Shown here piece by piece: positions 15,001 to 27,000 of a stretch of 64,000 nt of DNA; within the stretch, counting starts at the first letter, position 1; every line of letters starts with the position of its first letter. Made by a program: the position numbers and the translations under genes. Source of the stretch: Emticicia sp051209875 (GTDB lineage Bacteria > Bacteroidota > Bacteroidia > Cytophagales > Spirosomataceae). The stretch is from positions 1,240,001-1,304,000 of the forward strand of contig NZ_JBNTQY010000001.1 in assembly GCF_051209875.1 (NCBI RefSeq), written 5' to 3'. The notes beneath the pieces were generated by a model. It searched no databases and was not told where the DNA came from. It saw only the letters and a list, made by a program, of their open reading frames with translations.

Positions 15001-18000
15001 TACGACTAAGAATAGTTTGTGTAACAATGAAAGTGCGACCTTGAGTGCAACAGGCTGTTCAGGCAATATCAAATGGAGTACGGGAGCTACGACAGCAAGC
15101 ATCAGTGTAAGTGCCGCAGGAACTTATACCGCAACCTGTAGCAATGCTTGTGGCGAAAGTGGAGCGAGCAATGCAGTGATTATCAACACTGGCAACAGTC
15201 CAGCGTCACCAGTAATCAGTACGACTAAGAATAGTTTGTGTAACAATGAAAGTGCGACCTTGAGTGCAACAGGCTGTTCAGGCAATATCAAATGGAGTAC
15301 GGGAGCTACGACGGCAAGCATCAGTGTAAGTGCCGCAGGAACTTATACCGCAACCTGTAGCAATGCTTGTGGCGAAAGTGGAGCGAGCAATGCAGTGATT
15401 ATCAGCACTGGCAACAGTCCAGCGTCGCCAGTAATCAGTACGACTAAGAATAGTTTGTGTAACAATGAAAGTGCGACCTTGAGTGCAACAGGCTGTTCAG
15501 GCAATATCAAATGGAGTACAGGATCTACGACAGCAAGCATCAGTGTAAGTGCCGCAGGAACTTATACCGCAACCTGTAGCAATGCTTGTGGCGAAAGTGG
15601 AGCGAGCAATGCAGTGATTATCAACACTGGCAACAGTCCAGCGTCACCAGTAATCAGTACGACTAAGAATAGTTTGTGTAACAATGAAAGTGCGACCTTG
15701 AGTGCAACAGGCTGTTCAGGCAATATCAAATGGAGTACGGGAGCTACGACGGCAAGCATCAGTGTAAGTGCCGCAGGAACTTATACCGCAACCTGTAGCA
15801 ATGCTTGTGGCGAAAGTGGAGCGAGCAATGCAGTGATTATCAGCACTGGCAACAGTCCAGCGTCGCCAGTAATTAGTACGACTAAGAATAGTTTGTGTAA
15901 CAATGAAAGTGCGACCTTGAGTGCAACAGGCTGTTCAGGCAATATCAAATGGAGTACGGGAGCTACGACGGCAAGCATCAGTGTAAGTGCCGCAGGAACT
16001 TATACCGCAACCTGTAGCAATGCTTGTGGCGAAAGTGGAGCGAGCAATGCAGTGATTATCAACACTGGCAACAGTCCAGCGTCACCAGTAATCAGTACGA
16101 CTAAGAATAGTTTGTGTAACAATGAAAGTGCGACCTTGAGTGCAACAGGCTGTTCAGGCAATATCAAATGGAGTACGGGAGCTACGACGGCAAGCATCAG
16201 TGTAAGTGCCGCAGGAACTTATACCGCAACCTGTAGCAATGCTTGTGGCGAAAGTGGAGCGAGCAATGCAGTGATTATCAGCACTGGCAACAGTCCAGCG
16301 TCGCCAGTAATTAGTACGACTAAGAATAGTTTGTGTAACAATGAAAGTGCGACCTTGAGTGCAACAGGCTGTTCAGGCAATATCAAATGGAGTACGGGAG
16401 CTACGACGGCAAGCATCAGTGTAAGTGCCGCAGGAACTTATACCGCAACCTGTAGCAATGCTTGTGGCGAAAGTGGAGCGAGCAATGCAGTGATTATCAA
16501 CACTGGCAACAGTCCAGCGTCACCAGTAATCAGTACGACTAAGAATAGTTTGTGTAACAATGAAAGTGCGACCTTGAGTGCAACAGGCTGTTCAGGCAAT
16601 ATCAAATGGAGTACGGGAGCTACGACGGCAAGCATCAGTGTAAGTGCCGCAGGAACTTATACCGCAACCTGTAGCAATGCTTGTGGCGAAAGTGGAGCGA
16701 GCAATGCAGTGATTATCAGCACTGGCAACAGTCCAGCGTCGCCAGTAATTAGTACGACTAAGAATAGTTTGTGTAACAATGAAAGTGCGACCTTGAGTGC
16801 AACAGGCTGTTCAGGCAATATCAAATGGAGTACGGGAGCTACGACGGCAAGCATCAGTGTAAGTGCCGCAGGAACTTATACCGCAACCTGTAGCAATGCT
16901 TGTGGCGAAAGTGGAGCGAGCAATGCAGTGATTATCAACACTGGCAACAGTCCAGCGTCACCAGTAATCAGTACGACTAAGAATAGTTTGTGTAATAATG
17001 AAAGTGCGACCTTGAGTGCAACAGGCTGTTCAGGCAATATCAAATGGAGTACAGGATCTACGACAGCAAGCATCAGTGTAAGTGCCGCAGGAACTTATAC
17101 CGCAACCTGTAGCAATGCTTGTGGCGAAAGTGGAGCGAGCAATGCAGTGATTATCAACACTGGCAACAGTCCAGCGTCACCAGTAATCAGTACGACTAAG
17201 AATAGTTTGTGTAATAATGAAAGTGCGACCTTGAGTGCAACAGGCTGTTCAGGCAATATCAAATGGAGTACGGGAGCTACGACAGCAAGTATCAGTGTAA
17301 GTGCCGCAGGAACTTATACCGCAACCTGTAGCAATGCTTGTGGCGAAAGTGGAGCGAGCAATGCAGTGATTATCAACACTGGCAACAGTCCAGCGTCACC
17401 AGTAATTAGTACGACTAAGAATAGTTTGTGTAACAATGAAAGTGCGACCTTGAGTGCAACAGGATGTTCAGGCAATATCAAATGGAGTACAGGATCTACG
17501 ACAGCAAGCATCAGTGTAAGTGCCGCAGGAACTTATACCGCAACCTGTAGCAATGCTTGTGGCGAAAGTGGAGCGAGCAATGCAGTGATTATCAACACTG
17601 GCAATAGTCCAGCGTCACCAGTAATCAGTACGACTAAGAATAGTTTGTGTAACAATGAAAGTGCGACCTTGAGTGCAACAGGCTGTTCAGGCAATATCAA
17701 ATGGAGTACGGGAGCTACGACAGCAAGCATCAGTGTAAGTGCCGCAGGAACTTATACCGCAACCTGTAGCAATGCTTGTGGCGAAAGTGGAGCGAGCAAT
17801 GCAGTGATTATCAACACTGGCAACAGTCCAGCGTCACCAGTAATCAGTACGACTAAGAATAGTTTGTGTAACAATGAAAGTGCGACCTTGAGTGCAACGG
17901 GATGTTCAGGCAATATCAAATGGAGTACGGGAGCTACGACAGCAAGCATCAGTGTAAGTGCCGCAGGAACTTATACCGCAACCTGTAGCAATGCTTGTGG

Positions 18001-21000
18001 CGAAAGTGGAGCGAGCAATGCAGTGATTATCAACACTGGCAACAGTCCAGCGTCACCAGTAATCAGTACGACTAAGAATAGTTTGTGTAACAATGAAAGT
18101 GCGACCTTGAGTGCAACAGGCTGTTCAGGCAATATCAAATGGAGTACGGGAGCTACGACGGCAAGCATCAGTGTAAGTGCCGCAGGAACTTATACCGCAA
18201 CCTGTAGCAATGCTTGTGGCGAAAGTGGAGCGAGCAATGCAGTGATTATCAGCACTGGCAACAGTCCAGCGTCGCCAGTAATCAGTACGACTAAGAATAG
18301 TTTGTGTAACAATGAAAGTGCGACCTTGAGTGCAACAGGCTGTTCAGGCAATATCAAATGGAGTACAGGATCTACGACAGCAAGCATCAGTGTAAGTGCC
18401 GCAGGAACTTATACCGCAACCTGTAGCAATGCTTGTGGCGAAAGTGGAGCGAGCAATGCAGTGATTATCAACACTGGCAACAGTCCAGCGTCACCAGTAA
18501 TCAGTACGACTAAGAATAGTTTGTGTAACAATGAAAGTGCGACCTTGAGTGCAACAGGCTGTTCAGGCAATATCAAATGGAGTACGGGAGCTACGACGGC
18601 AAGCATCAGTGTAAGTGCCGCAGGAACTTATACCGCAACCTGTAGCAATGCTTGTGGCGAAAGTGGAGCGAGCAATGCAGTGATTATCAGCACTGGCAAC
18701 AGTCCAGCGTCGCCAGTAATCAGTACGACTAAGAATAGTTTGTGTAACAATGAAAGTGCGACCTTGAGTGCAACAGGCTGTTCAGGCAATATCAAATGGA
18801 GTACAGGATCTACGACAGCAAGCATCAGTGTAAGTGCCGCAGGAACTTATACCGCAACCTGTAGCAATGCTTGTGGCGAAAGTGGAGCGAGCAATGCAGT
18901 GATTATCAACACTGGCAATAGTCCAGCGTCGCCAGTAATCAGTACGACTAAGAATAGTTTGTGTAACAATGAAAGTGCGACCTTGAGTGCAACAGGCTGT
19001 TCAGGCAATATCAAATGGAGTACGGGAGCTACGACAGCAAGTATCAGTGTAAGTGCCGCAGGAACTTATACCGCAACCTGTAGCAATGCTTGTGGCGAAA
19101 GTGGAGCGAGCAATGCAGTGATTATCAACACTGGCAACAGTCCAGCGTCACCAGTAATCAGTACGAGCAAGAATAGTTTATGTCCAGGCGAGAGTGCGAC
19201 CTTGAGTGCAACAGGCTGTTCAGGTAATATCAAATGGAGTACAGGAGCCACGGGAAATACAACAACAGTAAGTAGCTCAGGTACTTATACAGCGGTATGT
19301 TTGAATGCTTGTGGCGAAAGTGGGGCGAGCAATGTAGTAACGATAAGTGTGGGGACCTTACCAACAGCACCAGTGATCAGTACGACTAAGACAAGCTTGT
19401 GTGGCACAGAAAGTGCGACCTTGAGTGCGAGTGGATGTGTAGGGACATTGAAATGGAGTAATGGAGTAACAGGCAGCAGTATAGTTGTGAGTACATCAGG
19501 GACCTACACAGCAGTATGTAGCAGTACATGTGGCGACAGTGGTAACTCAAATGCGATAGTGATTAGCACAGGGTCAAATCCAGCGTCGCCAGTGATCAGT
19601 ACGAGCAAGAATAGTTTATGTCCAGGCGAGAGTGCGGTATTGAGTGCAACAGGCTGTTCAGGCAATATTAAATGGAGTACAGGAGCCACGGGAAATACAA
19701 CAACAGTAAGTAGCTCAGGTACTTATACAGCGGTATGTTTGAATGCTTGTGGCGAAAGTGGGGCGAGCAATGTAGTAACGATAAGTGTGGGTACCTTACC
19801 AACAGCACCAGTGATCAGTACGACTAAGACAAGCTTGTGTGGCACAGAAAGTGCGACCTTGAGTGCGAGTGGATGTGTAGGGACATTGAAATGGAGTAAT
19901 GGAGTAACAGGCAGCAGTATAGTTGTGAGTACATCAGGGACCTACACAGCAGTATGTAGCAGTACATGTGGCGATAGTGGTAACTCAAATGCGATAGTGA
20001 TTAGCACAGGGTCAAATCCAGCGTCGCCAGTGATCAGTACGAGCAAGAATAGTTTATGTCCAGGCGAGAGTGCGGTATTGAGTGCAACAGGCTGTTCAGG
20101 CAATATTAAATGGAGTACAGGAGCCACGGGAAATACAACAACAGTAAGTAGCTCAGGTACTTATACAGCGGTATGTTTGAATGCTTGTGGCGAAAGTGGG
20201 GCGAGCAATGTAGTAACGATAAGTGTGGGTACCTTACCAACAGCACCAGTGATCAGTACGACTAAGACAAGCTTGTGTGGCACAGAAAGTGCGACCTTGA
20301 GTGCGAGTGGATGTGTAGGGACATTGAAATGGAGTAATGGAGTAACAGGCAGCAGTATAGTTGTGAGTACATCAGGGACCTACACAGCAGTATGTAGCAG
20401 TACATGTGGCGATAGTGGTAACTCAAATGCGATAGTGATTAGCACAGGGTCAAATCCAGCGTCGCCAGTGATTAGTACGAGCAAGAATAGTTTATGTCCA
20501 GGCGAGAGTGCGACCTTGAGTGCAACAGGCTGTTCAGGCAATATCAAATGGAGTACGGGATCTACGACGGCAAGCATCAGTGTAAGTGCCGCAGGAACTT
20601 ATACAGCGGTATGTTTGAATGCTTGTGGCGAAAGTGGGGCGAGCAATGTAGTAACGATAAGTGTGGGTACCTTACCAACAGCACCAGTGATCAGTACGAC
20701 TAAGACAAGCTTGTGTGGCACAGAAAGTGCGACCTTGAGTGCGAGTGGATGTGTAGGGACATTGAAATGGAGTAATGGAGTAACAGGCAGCAGTATAGTT
20801 GTGAGTACATCAGGGACCTACACAGCAGTATGTAGCAGTACATGTGGCGACAGTGGTAACTCAAATGCGATAGTGATTAGCACAGGGTCAAATCCAGCGT
20901 CGCCAGTGATCAGTACGAGCAAGAATAGTTTATGTCCAGGCGAGAGTGCGGTATTGAGTGCAACAGGCTGTTCAGGCAATATCAAATGGAGTACAGGAGC

Positions 21001-24000
21001 CACGGGAAATACAACAACAGTAAGTAGCTCAGGTACTTATACAGCGGTATGTTTGAATGCTTGTGGCGAAAGTGGGGCGAGCAATGTAGTAACGATAAGT
21101 GTGGGGACCTTACCAACAGCACCAGTGATCAGTACGACTAAGACAAGCTTGTGTGGCACAGAAAGTGCGACCTTGAGTGCGAGTGGATGTGTAGGGACAT
21201 TGAAATGGAGTAATGGAGTAACAGGCAGCAGTATAGTTGTGAGTACATCAGGGACCTACACAGCAGTATGTAGCAGTACATGTGGCGATAGTGGTAACTC
21301 AAATGCGATAGTGATTAGCACAGGGTCAAATCCAGCGTCGCCAGTGATCAGTACGAGCAAGAATAGTTTATGTCCAGGCGAGAGTGCGACCTTGAGTGCA
21401 ACAGGCTGTTCAGGCAATATCAAATGGAGTACAGGAGCCACGGGAAATACAACAACAGTAAGTAGCTCAGGTACTTATACAGCGGTATGTTTGAATGCTT
21501 GTGGCGAAAGTGGGGCGAGCAATGTAGTAACGATAAGTGTGGGTACCTTACCAACAGCACCAGTGATCAGTACGACTAAGACAAGCTTGTGTGGCACAGA
21601 AAGTGCGACCTTGAGTGCGAGTGGATGTGTAGGGACATTGAAATGGAGTAATGGAGTAACAGGCAGCAGTATAGTTGTGAGTACATCAGGGACCTACACA
21701 GCAGTATGTAGCAGTACATGTGGCGACAGTGGTAACTCAAATGCGATAGTGATTAGCACAGGGTCAAATCCAGCGTCGCCAGTGATCAGTACGAGCAAGA
21801 ATAGTTTATGTCCAGGCGAGAGTGCGGTATTGAGTGCAACAGGCTGTTCAGGCAATATCAAATGGAGTACAGGAGCCACGGGAAATACAACAACAGTAAG
21901 TAGCTCAGGTACTTATACAGCGGTATGTTTGAATGCTTGTGGCGAAAGTGGGGCGAGCAATGTAGTAACGATAAGTGTGGGTACCTTACCAACAGCACCA
22001 GTGATCAGTACGACTAAGACAAGCTTGTGTGGCACAGAAAGTGCGACCTTGAGTGCGAGTGGATGTGTAGGGACATTGAAATGGAGTAATGGAGTAACAG
22101 GCAGCAGTATAGTTGTGAGTACATCAGGGACCTACACAGCAGTATGTAGCAGTACATGTGGCGATAGTGGTAACTCAAATGCGATAGTGATTAGCACAGG
22201 GTCAAATCCAGCGTCGCCAGTGATCAGTACGAGCAAGAATAGTTTATGTCCAGGCGAGAGTGCGGTATTGAGTGCAACAGGCTGTTCAGGCAATATTAAA
22301 TGGAGTACAGGAGCCACGGGAAATACAACAACAGTAAGTAGCTCAGGTACTTATACAGCGGTATGTTTGAATGCTTGTGGCGAAAGTGGGGCGAGCAATG
22401 TAGTAACGATAAGTGTGGGTACCTTACCAACAGCACCAGTGATCAGTACGACTAAGACAAGCTTGTGTGGCACAGAAAGTGCGACCTTGAGTGCGAGTGG
22501 ATGTGTAGGGACATTGAAATGGAGTAATGGAGTAACAGGCAGCAGTATAGTTGTGAGTACATCAGGGACCTACACAGCAGTATGTAGCAGTACATGTGGC
22601 GATAGTGGTAACTCAAATGCGATAGTGATTAGCACAGGGTCAAATCCAGCGTCGCCAGTGATCAGTACGAGCAAGAATAGTTTATGTCCAGGCGAGAGTG
22701 CGGTATTGAGTGCAACAGGCTGTTCAGGCAATATTAAATGGAGTACAGGAGCCACGGGAAATACAACAACAGTAAGTAGCTCAGGTACTTATACAGCGGT
22801 ATGTTTGAATGCTTGTGGCGAAAGTGGGGCGAGCAATGTAGTAACGATAAGTGTGGGTACCTTACCAACAGCACCAGTGATCAGTACGACTAAGACAAGC
22901 TTGTGTGGCACAGAAAGTGCGACCTTGAGTGCGAGTGGATGTGTAGGGACATTGAAATGGAGTAATGGAGTAACAGGCAGCAGTATAGTTGTGAGTACAT
23001 CAGGGACCTACACAGCAGTATGTAGCAGTACATGTGGCGACAGTGGTAACTCAAATACAATAGTGATTAGCACAGGAAGCGGGCCTAATCCTCCATCAAT
23101 TAGTACTACTAAAACAAGTATTTGTGGTACTGAAAATGCGATATTGACGGCAACAGGTTGTGCAGGAACAGTTACTTGGAGTAATGCAGCAACAGGAACC
23201 AGTATCACAGTAACCATAGCAGGTACATATACTGCGAGATGTTCAGGAATTGGTTGTGGAGATAGTGTGCCTTCAAATCAAGTAGTGATTAAAACAGATT
23301 CAGCACCAGCATCACCAATTATTAGTGCAAGCAAAGTTGGTCTTTGTGGAACAGAAACAGCCACATTAACAGCATCAGGTTGTAACAATACTGTGAAATG
23401 GAGCAATGCAGCAACAGGAACCAGCATTACGGTAAGTACTGCAGGAACTTATACAGCGACTTGTATTAGTGCATGTGGTGAAAGTGGACAAAGCAATGCA
23501 ATTGTGATTGTTCTTACGCCTGCACCATCAATTCCAACAGTCACAGCAAGTAATACAAATATTTGTGGAACAGAAACAGCAACATTAACAGCGACAGGTT
23601 GTGCTGGAACAGTGACATGGAGTACTGGTGCAACGACAACAAGTATTAGTGTAAGTGTAGCAGGAACATATACTGCCACTTGTAAAACCATTTGTAGTGA
23701 AAGTGAGCCAAGCCAAGGCGTAGTTATCAAACGTGGAAATACACCTTCTGCACCAGTTATTTCATCAAACAAAACAAATGTTTGTGAAACAGAAAAAGCA
23801 ACTCTAAGTTCAACTGGTTGTACAGGTATAATTACTTGGAGTACAGGAGCTACAAGTTCAAGTATTCAAGTAGGTGCGGGAACTTACACAGCAACTTGTA
23901 CAAATAGTTGTGGAGTAAGTGGAAACTCAAATGCTATAATTATAACGAATGGTGGTTTACCTAATTCTCCAACTGTAACAGCAAATAGGACAAGCCTCTG

Positions 24001-27000
24001 TGGAACAGAAACTGCGATTTTGACTTCATCAAGTTGTGCAGGTACAATTACTTGGAGTACTGGAGCAACAGGAAGTTCATTGACAGTCACAACAGCAGGG
24101 ACATATACAGCAGTTTGTAAAAATGCCTGTGGAACAAGTCCAGCATCAGTTGCAATAACAATTACTTCTGGAGGAAATCCTTCAGCACCTAATTTGACTA
24201 CCGATAAACCAGAAATTTGTGCAACGGAATCAGCAACTTTGACAGCAACAGGATGTAGTGGAACAGTGACATGGAGTACAGGAGCAACAGGAAGTACTTT
24301 GAAAGTAACGACTGCTGGTACTTATACTGCAACTTGCCAAAACACTTGTGGAATAAGTATTGCAGCAGCACCACTAAACATCAAAACGAAAGCAGATTGT
24401 GGAACATGTAATGCACCAACGCCAGCAATAACAGCATCTGTAACAACTATCTGTAAACCACAAAATGTTACTTTGACAGCAACTGGTTGTGCCACTGGTA
24501 CAATAGTTTGGTCAACAGGTCAGACTGGTACTTCGGTAATAGTGAAACCAACCGCGACGACAATTTATTCGGCAACTTGTAAAGTTTCAGATAATTGCAC
24601 AAGTCCATTATCAAATACAATACAAATAAAGGTAGGTACAGTCGCAACACCGACACTTGCATGTAGCACAGATTTAGTTTGTAAAGGAGAATCAGTAACG
24701 ATTAAAGCTTATGGTTGTGAAGGAGTGGTGATTTGGTCAACTGGCCAAACAGGTGAGTCAATTATTGTTACACCAGACGGTTCATCTACTTACACAGCAA
24801 AATGTAAAGTTGGAGATTGTGAAAGCCCAATTACTGAACATTTGAATATTGCTGTTGGAACACCTAACAAACCATTTGTGACTTGTAAAAATAGTGTCAT
24901 CTGTTTAGGCGGAAGTTCAACTTTAACAGCATCAGGTTGTACAGGAACGGTAGTTTGGTCAACGGGTCAAACGGGTGCTGTCTTAACTGTTTCGCCAAAA
25001 ACTGAGAAATCAACTTATTCTGCAATTTGTAAATCAAATGGTGGTAAGTGTGAAAGCGAAAAATCAAACGAGATTGAAATAACAGTTGGTAAGACGGTAG
25101 TTGCTCCAAAAGTAATAGCGGAAGTTAAGAATATCTGCCCTTTCAATACTGCAGACCTTAATACAGCCATTTTAGGAGATCCTTCCACCAATGGAGGTCA
25201 GTTTGAATTCCATACCTCAAGCTCACCAAGCTCACCAATCGTTACAAATCCAGGAGCAGTTGGAGAGGCAACATACTATGTCTTTGAACGTAGCAATGTT
25301 GGATGTTATTCCGATGCAGTTGCCGTGAGAGTGGTAATTACAGTTTGTCCAGGTGGCGTTACACCACCAAGCCCTCCAGTTGTTGATATTGAGGTAAGAA
25401 AAGTAGCTTCTGCCAAAAATATTCCAGTTAATGAAATAGCAACTTATAAAGTTGTTGTGAAAAATAAAGGAGAAGTGAAAGCATCGGGTATTGAAGTAAG
25501 AGACATCTTACCAAGCGGTTTAACTTTCGAAAGTGTAAGTAGCAATGCGAAGTATGCCAATGGAATCGTATCTATTAAAATTGATACTTTGAAAAAAGGT
25601 GATAGTACAACATTTACTTATACGACTAAAGTAACGGCTGCTGGTAAAATTGTAAATAAAGCCGAATTGTTCAAAATTAATGAAACAGATAATGTTTTAT
25701 CAAACAATTCAAGCGAGTTTATAATCAACGACCCAATCAATGGTAAACTCATTGGTATCAGTAAAGTATGTGACCCAGCGGTCTTGGTAAGTGATATGAT
25801 CTACAATGTGCCGTTTGTTATTTATGTAACCAACTTGGGCGGTGAAGATGTGAATAAACTTCAAGTGAAAGATGACCTTGACCGTGCATTTGGTAATGGA
25901 GCTAAGATTTTGAATGATACAATTAAATTAGTAGCAGATGCTGGTTTAGTAGTCAATCCAAAATACACAGGTCGTGGCTTAAATACAAACATGCTAATTG
26001 ATTCAGCAAGTAGCATTAAGAAAGGTCAAAAATTAGCAATTAGATTTACGGTTAAAGTTGATTTGAAAAATGCAACTATCACAAACTTCTTTAATAGTGC
26101 TGAAGTTACTTTTGATGGTAATAAAAATGATATTTCAACCAGCGGTGTAAATGCTGACCCTGATGATGATGGTGACCCAACTAATAACCAAGAGGCAACT
26201 AAGATTGATATCAAAATCGACAATGTACCGACTAAACCTGCGATTGGTATTGCATTATCAATTGCTGATTCGGTGAAGGTTGATGATAAATCTTATAATG
26301 TAACTTATTTAGCACTTGTTAAAAATGTTGGTAACTCGAAATTGACGAATGTACAAGTAGCTGATAGTCTAAGCAAAGTATTTGCTGATAGTGTGACTTA
26401 CCAATTGGTAGGTAAACCAACAGCAGGCAAAAACAGTACGTTGAAGTTAAATCCAAACTTCAATGGTAAAGAAGACGTAAATCTCTTGATTGCAGACTCG
26501 ACCAGCAAGTTGAATGTAAGTCAGTTAGATTCAATCTACTATACCGTTAAAGTGTTCCATAATGGACACACTGGACCATTTGCAAACTATGCTTATGCGA
26601 AAGCAATTGGTAATGGAAATATCGTATCTGACATCTCAAATACAGGTATTGAAATTAAAGTAAATGAATCATCGCCAACCTTGCTAAGATTACCATTAGT
26701 ATCAGGTATTGTTATTATTCCAGAAGCATTCTCACCAAATGGTGATGGTAATAATGACTTCTTTAAGATAACAATTCCAAATACAGCAAAATTGATAAGT
26801 GCTGATATTTATAACCGTTGGGGACACGTGGTCTATAGAGACAAAGATAATGTCTTGGCAACCAAAGGTTGGGATGGTACATCTAATCAAGGTATCAGGT
26901 TCGGAACAGAGGGTGTTCCTGATGGAACGTATTATTATGCAATTGATTACGAACTTGATGGACAAAGAGTTCATAAAGTAAGCTACATCACCATTGCAAG

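Noticed and set aside
125..23095. CRISPR array
   Set aside because: The repeats are 219-225 bp, in frame and without unique spacers; they encode protein domains.
6802..23772. Minus-strand frames of 61 to 285 codons opposite the Ig-like arrays
   Set aside because: Same reason: they repeat every 219 or 438 bp and vanish where the sense repeats diverge.
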